DNA of 64,000 nt, from the NCBI GenBank assembly GCA_018350325.1, contig JAEVLN010000018.1:314185-378184 (forward strand), in the 5' to 3' direction. This DNA comes from Globodera rostochiensis. Lineage: Eukaryota > Nematoda > Chromadorea > Rhabditida > Heteroderidae. Shown piece after piece: positions 49,394 through 61,322 of this stretch (within the stretch, counting starts at the first letter, position 1; the number at the start of each line of letters is the position of its first letter). Made by a program: the position numbers and the translations under genes. Below the pieces are notes generated by a model. That model did not search any database, was not told where the DNA came from, and worked only from the letters and a program-made list of their open reading frames with translations.

Positions 49394-50197
49394 GCTGCCG
49401 TGCATTTCGCCTATGTACCACTTCGCCTACGTACCATTTCGCCTATGTACCATTTCGCCTACAAAGCAAAAAAGTACCACTTCGCCTACAAAGCCAAAAA
49501 ATACCACTTCGCCTACGTACCATTTCGCCTACAAAGCTAAAAAGTACCACTTCGCCTATAAATTTTAAAATTCAGTTTTTAACATTTCCTTTGACAAATT
49601 GAAGGCGTATTTGGTAGATTAAGTCAGATCGAGGGCAAAAGCATTGAATAAATTCATTCTAGCACACGTATAATTCATAGTTGATTTATAGATAAACGAA
49701 AATGAATCTCGAAAATTTTGTTGCGCAACAAAGTTGAGGCCAGTAGAAGAAGAAGAAGCAGTACATTGCGGTAAAGCACAGTACAGTTCGAGAAGAAACA
49801 AATCAGTAATTACTTCATTGAGATTTGCCGAACTGTTTGTGGAGATGGGCACAGAATTGCAGAGTTAATAAAATTTGAAGCTTTTATGCTTTCGCGCATT
49901 ACCAAAATGCTTTCGTTTGTTAAGAAAATTAAAAAAAAATAAATTGAATTTTTAAAATTTGTAGGCGAAATGGTACTTTTTGGCTGTGTAGGCAAAATGG
50001 TCGGTAGGCGAAATGGTATATAGGCAAAGTGGTATTTTTTAGCTTCGTAGGCGAAATGGTACTTTTTAGCTTTATAGGCGAAATGGTACATAGGCGAAAT
50101 GGTACGTAGGCGAAGTGGTATTTTTTGGCTTTGTAGGCGAAGTGGTACATTTTGACTGTGTAGGCGAAGTGGTACATAGGCGAAATGCAGCCGCGCC
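49394..50197. mobile_element. 804-bp MITE with inverted CATTTCGCCTA arrays
   Basis: Both ends carry arrays of TACCAYTTCGCCTAY with spacers CAAAGCCAAAAA; the two arrays face each other. The outermost bases GCATTTCGCCTATGTACCA are mirrored by TGGTACATAGGCGAAATGC. ATCCAAAAC (9 bp) flanks both sides. The unique middle (49,560-49,950) has no recognisable transposase. The arrays produce spurious repeat peptides such as YHFAYKAKK. Confidence 0.88.
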
Positions 50198-51362
50198 ATC
50201 CAAAACACTGAATGGACCCGATAATAGATTTTAAACTTTAAAAAAGTCACCGAACTTGACTCAAATGCATTGAAAATTTTATTTATTTTTTAATATGGGC
50301 ACAAGTTTTACAATTAAGTAAAAATGGATTTGAGCAACTGCATGAGATTGTGAATTTGGACGACAACAGACAGCAAAGAAACAATTAAGAAGCGCCATGC
50401 TGTGAATCGCAGAAAAGTTTGGATCGGGTTGGGTGGGTTGGGTGTTCTCTTTTAATTGCTTCCTCGGCCTCAACGCTCCACCAAATTGACGGGCAAAAAT
50501 TAGGCATAGGTATGTACAAGTGCCACTCTGAAGATTCGAACCACCCAAAACAGTTGAAATTCCAATTCTGTTGACCGCTTTTCCATTTATTCTTACCTTT
50601 AAGACCCCTCAAACACAACCCAGTCTGAGGATATTTTTTTTTTCTCAATTAAAAACAAAACATTTTGTTTCTGTTTAAAGTCTCAGCTGCACCCGATATG
50701 TAGTTGCGCAACATCGTTGTACATAGAGTTCGGACTTAGGGATCGATCGAGAATCTCGAAAAATCTCGGTCGAGCCAAAATTTTTCGATCGAGATTTCGA
50801 TCGGGAATCTCGTCGAGATTTACCGAGATTTTGAGCGATCCGATCTCTAGTTGTACATTAGTACTATAGAATACACATATTTCACTTTTATGTAATATAT
50901 ACCATAATTGAGAATGACAAAAAAAAGCAAACAGCGAAATACTTAAATCTGAATATACATACAAACATGTACTACCTAACTGCCAAATTTTAACAAATAT
51001 AAGTAGAAAACATTTTGGTAGTAGGCAGCGAGGACGGATCACAAATCACACATCGACACAAAAATCATAACCCGTCATTTTCTTTTATTTAGGTAGTCGT
51101 TTTCGCTGTTATGGTAATAAAAACTGTGCAAGTATAGTAGTAAAAATTTGTTTCAGTTCATTTGAAGGAAGAAGTACATTGTCAGCAAACCTGAAAATGA
51201 TGGAAAAAATTTTTTAGAAGAAAGTTGACCTAAAATTTCCTGCAACTGGTTTCAAACGTTGCACAAAAAAACAAATGTATAACCTTGACACAACTGTTAA
51301 AAGTAGTTAACTTGGCGAACAAATTTTCAAAATCAAGACAAATCATGATTGTTTTTTAAAAG
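50198..51362. other. AT-rich spacer
   Basis: Apart from the palindromic element at 50,724-50,849 nothing structured was found. Open frames here are short and have no splice partner or recognisable content. Confidence 0.4.
50724..50849. mobile_element. TAGAGTTCGGACTT element, perfect 8-bp TSD
   Basis: The ends TAGAGTTCGGACTTAGGGATCG and CGATCCGATCTCTA are inverted with a small insertion; GTTGTACA flanks both sides. The interior is made of GAGATTTCGATCG / CGAGAATCTCG words. Its ends resemble the element at 5,257-5,367. Confidence 0.9.
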
Positions 51363-53405
51363 TTAGGAATAAATTGACCGTTTTAAAGGTTGTTCGAAAT
51401 TAAATGCTATATGCATGGAAAACGTGCCCAAAACGTAGGAGGCAACACAGTGCTGTGTATGTGAGGGTCGCAACCAGTTCGGCACAAAAATGTTGGCACT
51501 TTGTTCATCCGTTGACGGAGGGGCCGTCGTGGGGAGCAGCAAACACAGAAGACACGCAAAGAGGCCAACAAGTGCAAGCCAATAGAAGCTGGACGACTGC
51601 CACGGAGAGACCCTCTTGAAAAGAAATGCTAATTTTTTTGTATTCCAAAAAATGACCATTTGGTCGATCAAGGTGGGTGGAGTGGGCTCATGATCAAAAT
51701 GTCGGGAGATTTTTCTCTGGTAAATTCGGACAAAAAAAATTTTATAGTAAAAGAACGCCATCTCATTTGCAAAATTCGACAAAATTGGACCAATTTCCCA
51801 CTGAAGCAAGCATAAAATTCACTTTTTGACTGAAGTTTCGGGTTTAAAATATGTGATTTATTTAAAATTTTCCAAAATTGGGCATTTGCAAAGCGAAATA
51901 CCTTCAAAATCAAAAATTTGTGGACTCTATCCGATACATTTTTCCAGAAAAAATAGCCAAATACTTAAACCATCCTTTAAGGAAGTTTTTTTGCAAATGT
52001 GAATATTTCTTTTTGACTAAATTTCCAATTTTCAAATTACTTAAATAACCTGTCCACTGCCATGCATCAAGTTGTGGATGGGATTTGTCCGAAGTTGGGT
52101 GCGTTGCGCAACTGTTGAGTCGGTATCAGAAAATGCAACAAAATTTGTCGTCCCATCGACGACGGACGCTTCTGCCGTCAAAACGTTGAGCAAAATGTCT
52201 TAAATTTATAAAAATTTTTTGCTTCATTCTTTTTGTGTGAGATTATTTGTTTAGCTTTTTTTTTAAAGTACAAAATTCTATTTTTTTTTTTAATTGTAGA
52301 AGGTAAAGCAGTAAGAGAGAATATTATAGTAAAATTGAGACATTTATTAGTTAAAATTCGTTTAATTGTTAAAGAAAAACCTTTACTGCCGACTGCATTC
52401 AATTCGTTGTCCTTGTAAATTTCAATCCGAAGACAGTCACTCGTCGGCTGTTTGATCGTGTTCGGCTCGCGCAGTTGAACCGTCGTTGTCACATAATTGT
52501 TGGCACGAATGCCGCCTTGCGCATTCTCCACTCGCCAACGGTCGGGCGCATTCGCTAAAACGTGGAGAAATAGGTTGTTTTTTTTTTCTAATTAAAATGT
52601 AGAACTCTAGATTCTAGTCCGCTTTATGCGTCCCATGAACTTTTATGCGTCCCATAATTTTTGGTAAGCCTAAAGAATGGTCGTCCCAATTTTTTTAACT
52701 TTTTAAAAGTCATTAGAAAATAGTTTCTAAGGCTTTTCTGGGACGTAGAATCCGAATCTGATAAGCCAAGTTCGTTTGGTTGTTTGTTTTTTGAACAATT
52801 TGATTTTTTTAAATGGGAGGTACCAACCAGCCTTACTATTACCAAAAATCAAGTACTTGATGAAAAAATCTTAGACAAAATCAATGATTTGACAAAATTT
52901 GATGTCAGAATTTGGTGTAGAACTCCATGGGACGCATGAAAGTTTATGGGGCGCATAAACCGGACTAGAGCCGAATTCTAATTCTATTGCCAAACTTACT
53001 ATAACATTTTAGCTTAATTTTCTCAATAAATAATGTAAAATCCATAGTAAATGAAATTTACATTTTTGAGACCTTTTTCAAAAACTTACAAAAAAATTTG
53101 AAACGAAGCAAATGGTCGTACGGGTTGAATCTAAATTTAACATTTCAATCAAACGAATGTAAGTCGGCAAATTGTTGTCCAATTCCATTTTCCAAAATAA
53201 TTTTTGGCAAATTTCTCAATTTTCATTGGATGCTTTTACTTTATATTTTTTTCCAAAAATGGTGTAGGACAACCCAAATTATTAGTTTCACACCCAAAAC
53301 TTGCATTTGAATCGGTTTGCTCTCATACAAATCGCGCTTTCCGATGACAAAATTGAGTTGAGTCGGCGAACAAAAGACAGGCAAATTGAACTCAAATGTG
53401 CTCAT
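51363..53405 (-). CDS. mospd1: MOSPD1/3-type MSP-domain membrane protein
   Basis: Exons: 53305-53405, 53090-53130, 52387-52554, 52050-52198, 51363-51614; phases close, 236 residues. MOSPD1/3 are ER proteins with an N-terminal major-sperm-protein domain that binds FFNT-type motifs, and two C-terminal membrane helices (family knowledge). MSTFEFNLPVFCSPTQLNFV matches the human NLPVFVFPTELIF start, and FNPYDHLLRFKFFSNAPDRW matches the LYNPYEFALKFKV strand. The membrane helices are SFYWLALVGLFACLLCLLLP and VASYVLGTFSMHIAF, the latter matching AAYVLGLxTM. Between them is a longer loop than in vertebrates. The first intron is GC-AG with a perfect AT|GCAAGT donor. The upstream Met at 53405 directly precedes the domain. 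Confidence 0.9.
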
Positions 53406-53754
53406 AAATAGGAAGCAACTAGACGATTAAACATAATCTCGGGTGGAAAAAGACATGAATTAATGTAAATAGAGTTGGGATTTTTATGATTTGATTTAAA
53501 GTCAAAATCGATTATTTTTTGGCATAAATTTCAATTTTTTTTTCTGTCACACAAAAAGATAAGAAGTTTTATAAATTTAGGTATATTGAAATTTCTATTT
53601 TTCTGATTTTAGAGGCATAAAATCAATGAAAACAGAAGATCCTCCTGATTTAGGTGCTGACGGAGGCATTATTGTGGCACTACATATAACTTAACGATGG
53701 AAATAGCAATTAAATATTGGCGTTATGTCAAGGAGAAATTACAGCAGCACTATG

Positions 53755-54385
53755 CGTTGCAGGACATTTCGACACTGGACTTTTCGACACTGGACTTTTC
53801 GACACTGGACGTTTCGACACTGAGTTTAAAAGTTTCCAAAAGGGTCCTTTTTAGAGTTTCAATCCGAATCTGGCCTCAATTTCGACCAATTTCGAACCCC
53901 GGACTCGAACGTTTTCGAAAATTCAAAAATTTCCAAAATAATTTATGTGTTTCAGAATCATTCAAAGCACAAACAAAAAGGCAAGTAAGTAACAATCTAA
54001 TTTATTCTAGTACTTTCCGTTCTGGGGTCACAAATTCACATTTACTTCAATTTTGGGCTTGGTTGTGGTCCAATCAATACAAATCGATTTAGATCTGGCA
54101 TGGCGCAAGCCGGAAAACGAGTGAATTTTTTGTTGCTTTAAAATTTGAGTTGCGACCCCAGGCAGAACTGAAAAGTCCTTCATTCTTTTGAAAATTTTGA
54201 GCTCGTAAATAGTTTTTGGAAATTTCGAAAAATTGTTAGTATTCGGAATTGGTCGAAATAGAGGTCAGATTTGGATTCAACGGCCCCGAAACCCCTATTT
54301 TGGAGAGATTAAAAACTCAGTGTCGAAACGTCCAGTGTCGAAAAGCCCAGTGTCGAAATGTCCAGTGTCGAAATGTACTGTAGCC
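53755..54385. mobile_element. 631-bp MITE with TTTCGACACTGGAC arrays, perfect 8-bp TSD
   Basis: The left end CGTTGCAGGACATTTCGACACTGG and right end CCAGTGTCGAAATGTACTGTAGCC form terminal repeats. Each side has three or four tandem copies of a ~14-bp word (TTTCGACACTGGAC), in opposite orientation. GCACTATG flanks both sides (53747-53754, 54386-54393). The middle has a TCAGAATCATTCAAAGCAC core like other elements. Confidence 0.9.
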
Positions 54386-54634
54386 GCACTATGGGTCCAC
54401 TGCAGCGGCAGACAAAAATGAACGATGCGCCAAAATTTATGCCATTTTAGCACTAATTCAAAAAAATAACGAAATATACCACGTGACAATTAAAGAAACG
54501 ACTAATCTTTCAACTATTTTGAGTATAATAAGCTCTATTTATTAAACGAATCACAAACATGAAAAGCATGAAAATATTAAAAATGTGAAAACCTAAAAAA
54601 TAAGATCGGAAAAGATGATTTGTTTGCGTTTTGC

Positions 54635-55110
54635 TCATTCCTCGTCATTCTTTTCCACGCCTCGATCGTGCAACGCATTTAGAAGTGTGAGGTGCTTTGC
54701 CAGTTTCTCAACTACTTTCTCCGGATCACCAAGATGAGCATATCGACCGGCCTAAATTCGTCGAATTGAGAAATTCCTTTAAATAAAAATTAAAGCACCA
54801 AATTGTTGCACATCCTGTGCACGTGTTCAACGCCTTGCTCACTGATCAGCCCCCACCAGAGATGACTGCGCGCAAACGGGACGACATGGGCGGAAAGCAG
54901 ATGCAACTTCGGGCGCACCGGGTAACGCGCGGCGTCGAGAGAGCGCAGTTGATGCTTACAAATTAGTAGACGAAATGTCGCGTCGGCAAAATGTCGTATT
55001 TGCTTAGTGGGCGAAATGTTGGGTGGGCGCACGTCGGCGTAAACTATTCCATTTTTGGCATTTTGATTAAAATGCACGGACGGCACTCGTCCGCAATGGA
55101 AATGCCTCAA
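54635..55110 (-). pseudogene. Transposon-type ORF remnant
   Basis: The minus strand reads KLHLLSAHVVPFARSHLWWG and SEQGVEHVHRMCNNL to a donor at 54,798, then an exon 54635-54751 reading AGRYAHLGDPEKVV...LNALHDRG to a stop. The pattern 'H..AHV..FA......G..SEQG.E..H...N.L..R' is that of a C-terminal region common in repeated nematode ORFs of presumed transposon origin (recalled, not searched). The upstream part contains GTCGGCAAAATGTCG words typical of element arrays and no further domain, so this is probably a fragment. Confidence 0.5.
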
Positions 55111-56726
55111 GTAGCATTAATAATTTATTAAGCATTTCCACCTAATTACAAGACGAAGACGGGAAGAACGCACATTTTCACGAAAACAAGCCGTTTACTT
55201 TACACTTTTCCAGAGGGTTTTTAGAAAATCGTAATTTTTTGTTTTTTTTAAATTTAATATTTTTACTAAATTTTTAATTTAAATACAAAATTCAAGGCAT
55301 TTCATATCGTCTTACACGGGGGAACCTTTTCAAATTTCCCACCTTTTCTATGGAATTTTTTTTTCGTTTTTCAGTAGACAGAAAATTAGCTCCATGAGAA
55401 AGTTTTCTTTCGTAAAGCTTTTGAGGCAACAAAATTAAAAAATTTTTTTTACGTAAACGTACTTCTTTTTTTGAGAGAATGTTTGCTCTTTTTTAATTAA
55501 AACCTTCATTTCCATTTATTTTTTCCTGTTTTATTTGAGACAAAAACGAGTTTTTGAACTGCAGAATTCGTAAATTTAAACCAACTTCCTCAATTATTTT
55601 TTGTGAATGTTAAATATGTACTTCTAAAAATCCGTCCTCCAATTTAAAACTGTCGCATCGAATTTTCGAACAAATTCTGAAACTCCGATTTACGAAAAAA
55701 ACAAGAAAGTAATTTTTGTTGCATTGTTTTTGCACTTCCGGAATGGCATGGCACTCGTGAGTGAAAGAATGTGCCGGGCGGGGGTTGAGGGCGATGAATG
55801 GCAGGCATTTCATCCACCAAATTTGCATAATCCAATTTCGGCACACAATGCCAACGGCATACAATGCCCAAACAAATTCACTCATGTCAGAAAGAACATA
55901 AAGAATTTGTCGCAGCGCATCAAATGGGATTGTTGGACTTTTTACAACAATTCAAATGCACTCACTAATTCTTTATTCTTTCTCTATTACGCAAAGAACA
56001 GGGAGTAACATTGACAAATTTGACTTAATTGTAGGCATTTTGTATTTGGCAAAATTGCATGCACCAAAATTCAATTTTTACATTGGAAAAGCAATTTAAA
56101 TCAAAATCGATATTTGAATTTAAAAAAATTTAATTAACGCTTTTCCATTAATTATTCGGCAACCTTCGAACAAACAGTGAAATTAAATACCCATTAAATG
56201 AATGCACTTTGAATTTCCATTCTTAAACATTTAAATTCTTTAAAAATATTTACAAATAAATTGGCTATTTTTGTACGTCTTATCAATAAAACCAAATAGA
56301 AATATTTTAATAATTAGTTAAGTTAATAATTATTTTAAATTTTTGAGGCTTTTAATTTTTTAAATTTTGATGAATGTTTTTGATAATACAAAAATAAAAT
56401 GCTTTTTTAAACTTATTTTTCATAAAGCCAAGCTTATTCCATAAAGACAACCCAAACATGGCTGACCATTGAGGCGTGTTCAATTTCCGTCAAATTGCCA
56501 ACCTCGACTTTTGCCCCCCGGGGGGGGGGGCACTTCCTTTTGACCAAACTAATGGACTGACGACTCCCTTCTCCCCAAAATTAGTATGGCCAACAATCAA
56601 AAAGTCAAAGCAATAAATTAAATTTGAATTTTTATTTGACCAAATCAAAATATTTTAAGAAATTCATTTAATTGTCACGACGCTTACGATTTTTAGAAAT
56701 TAGTGTTCCCATTTTCACAGATTCGC
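55111..56726. other. AT-rich spacer without gene
   Basis: Base composition is strongly AT with T-runs. Overlapping open frames at 55,610-55,900 on both strands have no recognisable content. A G-run lies at 56,519-56,530. Confidence 0.4.
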
Positions 56727-58847
56727 ATGAGTCTCTTTCAAATTTTCGCCTTTTTGGCATTCTTAGGAGCCGCCGCCAATCAACAGCAGCAACAATTTCC
56801 AATTATGCCACCGAGGAATGCCGGTGGTGGTCCCCTGAGGCTGTGGCACCAGGACCGTTTTGTTAGGTGAATTAACAAAAAAAGAATTTAAATTGCTTTT
56901 GGTTTAGGGGGAGGGGCTGGGGCTTCGACTCGGTCTAAGCCGGGCCGAGGCGCCCTCCTCCCCCGGCTGCCTTTGGGTGAAGCATCTTTTTCTTCTTAAC
57001 CCCCCAGAAAAAGCTTTCACACTGCTTTACTCCGTCGTAAGACTGAACTAATTAGCAAAAAAAAGCAGTTTATACAAGGCACATATTCAGGACTTTGTAT
57101 TGGGGGTGGATTTTGAATATTTGCCTCACTTTGTTAAGAGAATTGTAACCAAAAATTTAAAAAATGACCGTATTTTATTTTTAGGAATGGGATGGGTCCG
57201 GTGGCGCCGATAGGTGCCGGCGGGACAAATTTTCTCATTTTAACGATATTTGTAAAGAATGGTCCAAAAATTACTAATTTTTCGAATCAAAAGGGTCCCT
57301 CCCCCCTACGTGGTTTTACAAATCCCCCTCCTAAATATGTGCCTGGTTTACTGATCGGAAAAAAAAGAGACAAAAAGGAGGCAAAATAGGAAGGGTGAGA
57401 GTGGGAAAGGAAGAGGGAGATTGGCGGCCAACAACAATGCTTCGCCGGAAGGGAAAGAATGAGCGGCTGTCAATTGGCCGATGACCCTTTCGGCCATTAC
57501 AGAATTTCTCTGTTTAAAAGTTTTGATATTCATTGAATTGGGAACGGATGCGCTTACTTGAAGAATATGATAGTCATTAGCTAATTTGTAAGCAAATTAA
57601 ATATTATTTCTTTATTTATTGAATAGTTTTTAAAAAAAGTGTGAACTATTTTTTATGCAAACTTGGCGCGCTGAGTCATAACTTCTTTAGGCCAAGTTGG
57701 ATCGCTAAGCTTTTTTTTAATTTGAAGACATAGTGCTTTGAAAAAGTGGCATTTTTCGATGCCATTAATCATTTATTTTTGAGTTAAAAATTTTTAAAAT
57801 GTCAAAAGAAATTTGTAAAATAAAAAAATGTATTCACCAAAAAGGTGCATTTTCTGCATGAACTACGACGACTACAACAACTTGAGTACGTTCGGCTGCG
57901 AGTTGCGTCGGGTGGCCACCTGTGTGGGCAACATCTGCTATATGCGTAACGCTTAATTCTGATAAATTTGAATTGTTGACATTTTGTCGCAAAATTAGTT
58001 GACGAGCGGAAGCATAAGAAACCGAAATTAATTAGGTGTATTTGAATTGACTTTTTGAAAATAAAAATATTTTATTTTTGCTCCATATAATTTAATTAAT
58101 AATTTGAGCCCAATATTAGTTATAATAAGATTTGAATTAAAATTGTATGCTTTTAATTGTTTTTAGACATTTTCAGGTCAGCACAAACGTCCCGAATACT
58201 TTTTGTACACCAGCGGTTGTCTGAACTTTACACGTCCTGACTTGGCCATGGTCCGGGCCCAAATTCCGGTACAAAATGGCCCAACAACTGACGCTAAAAG
58301 TTTGGGCAACGAAACGCAACTTTGCGAGGCATTCAACTATTTGTTTTAAAACTATTAATTTTTAATTAAAATTATTTTTTATTATTTTCCAATTTATTTC
58401 CGTTTCTTAAATGGTTTTAAAATGGTTTTCCTTAAAGGTCGGCTCCTCCGTGAACACGTGCATCTGTGTAGATCGTTCCCGCTGCAACAATGTGACGTCG
58501 GTGGAGCCGTTCGTGGAGTATGGCACGGCAATCTTCACCGCCATCAACTTTGACGAGTTGGCACATTTCAGGCAAAAAATTTCAATTTTATAAGAACAAA
58601 TTGTACGAAAAGTTTTAAAGCGCGCTAATTTTGAATTCAAATTAATTTTAGAACATTTTTCAGGCACTTATTGCCCAACAACCCAATTTTGGCGGAGTTT
58701 GAGCGCGAGCGTTCCCGAGGCAACAGCTACTTTTTGGTTAGCGATTCACCGTCCGACAAAGCGCCGACGCAACGTCAAATTCTGATCATTATTTTTTTGT
58801 CAGTTTTGCGGATCGCCGCTAATTATATCATCAAAAATGCCTTTTGA
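56727..58847 (+). CDS. Second Ly6-like cysteine-rich secreted/anchored protein
   Basis: Exons: 56727-56866, 57845-57945, 58177-58268, 58438-58571, 58664-58847; phases close, 216 residues. Residues 1-18 are a signal peptide (MSLFQIFAFLAFLGAAA), followed by a Gln/Pro-rich linker. Ten cysteines give a three-finger-like pattern: CIFCMNYDDYNNLSTFGCE, TCVGNICYM, SGCLNFTR and CICVDRSRCNN, with the typical closing CxC...CN. NFTR and NVTS are N-glycosylation sites. The C-terminus ends in a hydrophobic segment (QILIIIFLSVLRIAANYII), a probable anchor or GPI signal. The intron at 58572-58663 is GC-AG (CAG|GCAAAA). The ATG sits six bases after TTTTCACAG, which may be a trans-splice acceptor. The binding partner is unknown. 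Confidence 0.75.
57070..57352. mobile_element. Degenerate element with GGCACATATT ends
   Basis: AAGGCACATATTCAGGA at the left and TCCTAAATATGTGCC at the right are inverted; the flanks are only partly alike. The interior has GGTGGCGCCGATAGGTGCCGG and GGGTCCCTCCCCCC, related to the 25,250-25,617 and 36,140-36,500 elements. It lies in the first intron of the second Ly6-like gene. Confidence 0.65.
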
Positions 58848-59144
58848 TCAAATTAAAATTGATTTTATTTTGAACAGAGAGCTTAATTTAATTTTTAAGA
58901 ATAATTTTACGGTAAAAGTTCTGTAAATTGGATGCCATAAAAAGTTCAGAAATTTTCACGTTAACAGAAATTTTAATAACTTTCAAATCTAGGCTTAAAA
59001 TTGCGAAAACTAAAAATTCAAATTTTTTAATAAATTTGATAAGAAATGGATATTAATACCATTAATAATGTTTCGATAACCCGCATTTTGAACATTTGTC
59101 AACGTGTTAGAGTTAAGGTACAATTTTTCGAGGGGTTTAGTTTT

Positions 59145-59833
59145 TTAGGCCAAGCCCAGTGCCATCAGTTCGTCTCGGGTCGGATAACTCGCCTGGGCAC
59201 CCTTTTTCTGCACCGAAAGTGCCGCAATTTGAACGGCACAACGGACGAGGTTTTCGAGCAGTTCAGGCGACGGTTGGGCCACCAAAAAGTGGGCTAAAGC
59301 ACCGCAGAAACAATCGCCGGCGCCGTTTTAAATTGGAATTCAGTAAAATTGATGGAATTGTATTAGTTTTGAATATTTTTATAAAGTTAGGAAATCATCA
59401 TTTATTGAAGATTTAGAATAAATTAAAGAAAACGCAGAATTTTGTTTTTCATTTAAATACCAAAAATAGCTGAATTTAACGTTTTTCTTAACCGAAAAAA
59501 ATTACAAAATTTCTAAAACTTTTTGTTTTTTACCGTCTTGTCCACCGCCGTCACTTTAGGCGCCAACACTTCCCCAATGTTCACATGCCCATTGTTTGTG
59601 CCACGTTGCGCCACAATTGCACCTTTGAAAACAATTTTAAACATTTGAAAATCAAACATTTTGAAAAAATTGCCAAATAATAAGATATTTTAATTTTAAA
59701 TACATTTCAAAAAATTCTTACCCTTGGGACCCAGCGTGACAATTGCCACCCGGGGGCCCATCTCCAATATCCGGAGTGCCGCCAGTTTGGCTTGTTCCGC
59801 AGTGTCCATTGGCAGGTGCGTCAAAAATTCAGC
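59145..59833 (-). pseudogene. Ribokinase-like (pfkB) C-terminal half, probably broken
   Basis: Three exons are recognisable: 59722-59833 (AEFLTHLPMDTAEQ...RVAIVTLGPKG), 59534-59622 (GAIVAQRGTNNGHVNIG ...VDKT) and 59145-59327 (NGAGDCFCGALAHFLVAQ to the stop). The NGAGD motif holds the catalytic Asp and the anion hole of pfkB sugar kinases (family knowledge). Problems: the join before NGAGD requires an acceptor but the sequence there is AATTTAA|AAC, and no AG occurs in the preceding ~95 bases. The N-terminal half with the substrate-binding strands is missing; repeated sequence and TGATCA-rich DNA take its place. A functional product is unlikely unless splicing is non-canonical and further exons lie elsewhere. 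Confidence 0.7.
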
Positions 59834-60126
59834 CTAAATTTTTTTAAATTTAATTTTGTTGTGGGAATTTTGTGCTTGATTTAACAATAATTTTAAGCAG
59901 ATTCGGTCTTGCTGTTGTTTCTCCATCCGGAGTGCAAATCACCGGCAGATCACTGATTAGACATTAATTACAGAACCATATCCAATCACTGATAGCCCTT
60001 TAAGACGATTGATCATACAGGTCAGGTCACTATTGATTAGACATGATCAAAAGATGAGAATAGACCAGATAATTCAAACTTTGATCAGATAGCTACCAAA
60101 TTTGGTGAATTTTGGGGTTTTTGTTT

Positions 60127-61275
60127 CACATTGATCATGCATGATCTGGTCATCATGATCTGGTCGGTCAAACACGGGACCTTCTCGGATTGTTGGTTTT
60201 GCGATTTTAGATTTTTTGAAATACATACTTTCTCGAATCGAAAGTCCGGCCTTCGGCAGGTTCAATCTTAGTTTCGGGTTTCTGGAAACACTCAAAAACG
60301 AAAAATCAAAATGCCCTTCTCAAAATATTATTATCATTCACCCCCTTTTTGTGAACACAGCGTCACTTCTTACGTGATTAGTACCCGGATTTATATTGAA
60401 AATTGTTCAATTGAATATGAAAAAAAGTCCGGGGGGAGGGGGGGGACGAAGTGCACCCATTGTAGTTTTCGCTTCTCTGCCTCGTCAGACAAAGACGGTA
60501 TCGATTTTTCTGTCTACCCTCACCGATCCATCGCCCATAAAGTCGAATTGCTGACCCCTTCTCCCACAGTTGCTCACAATCATTCGAATAAACTCTTCTT
60601 TATCGCATTAATTCATAAAAATCAGGAAACCCACCCCTTTTTTGAATGATTTTGATGTCAAAAATTACGAAAAAGTGTTCAAACTCGGGTCCGAGCTTAG
60701 AAATTGGACATTCGGATTCTACCGGTCAAAAATTTCTTCCTGTGTTTCTAGTAATTACCAATTCTTGCAAATTTTCAGCTTATTATTAATTTTGTTATGT
60801 TTTAGTTCATCTGAAAAAGTTAGTTGATCTGAAAAAGTTACTGAATAAAAATTGTTCAATTGAATATGAAAAAAAAGTCCGGGGGGGAGGGGGGGACGAA
60901 GTGCACCCATTGTAGTTTTCGCTTCTCTGCCTCGTCAGACGAAGACGGTATCGATTTTTCTGTCTACCCTCACCGATCCATCGCCCATAAAGTCGAATTG
61001 CTGACCCCTTCTCCCACAGTTGCTCACAATCATTCGAATAAACTCTTCTTTATCGCATTAATTCATAAAAATCAGGAAACCCACCCCTTTTTTGAATGAT
61101 TTTGATGTCAAAAATTACGAAAAGTGTTCAAACTCGGGTCCGAGCTTAGAAATTGGACATTCGGATTCTACCGGTCAAAAATTTCTTGCGTTTCTAGTAA
61201 TTACCAATTCTTGAAAATTTTCAGCTTATTATTAATTTTGTTATGTTTTAGTTCATCTGAAAAAGTTAGTTTGCG
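60127..61275. repeat. Tandem segmental repeat, copies 1 and 2
   Basis: Copy 1 runs from about 60,127 to 60,845 and copy 2 from about 60,850 to 61,275. They share AAAATTGTTCAATTGAATAT, GTGCACCCATTGTAGTTTTC, the frame GTKCTHCSFRFSASS, and GGTCCGAGCTTAGAAATTGG. Copy 2 lacks the first ~540 bases. A third copy is at 63,390-64,000. The frame GRGGTKCTHCSFRFSASSD is preserved in all three, which may mean either recent duplication or an encoded peptide. Confidence 0.85.
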
Positions 61276-61322
61276 TTTAGTGTTTTTAGGAATATTTAAA
61301 AAAATTTTGATTTTTTTGACCG

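Noticed and set aside
49394..50197. CRISPR-like spaced repeats
   Set aside because: Repeats are short, in opposite orientation at the two ends, spacers are not unique, and the host is eukaryotic; target duplications show a transposable element.
49810..50250. Repeated YHFAY / PFRL peptide frame
   Set aside because: Shadow of the inverted CATTTCGCCTA array of the 804-bp MITE.
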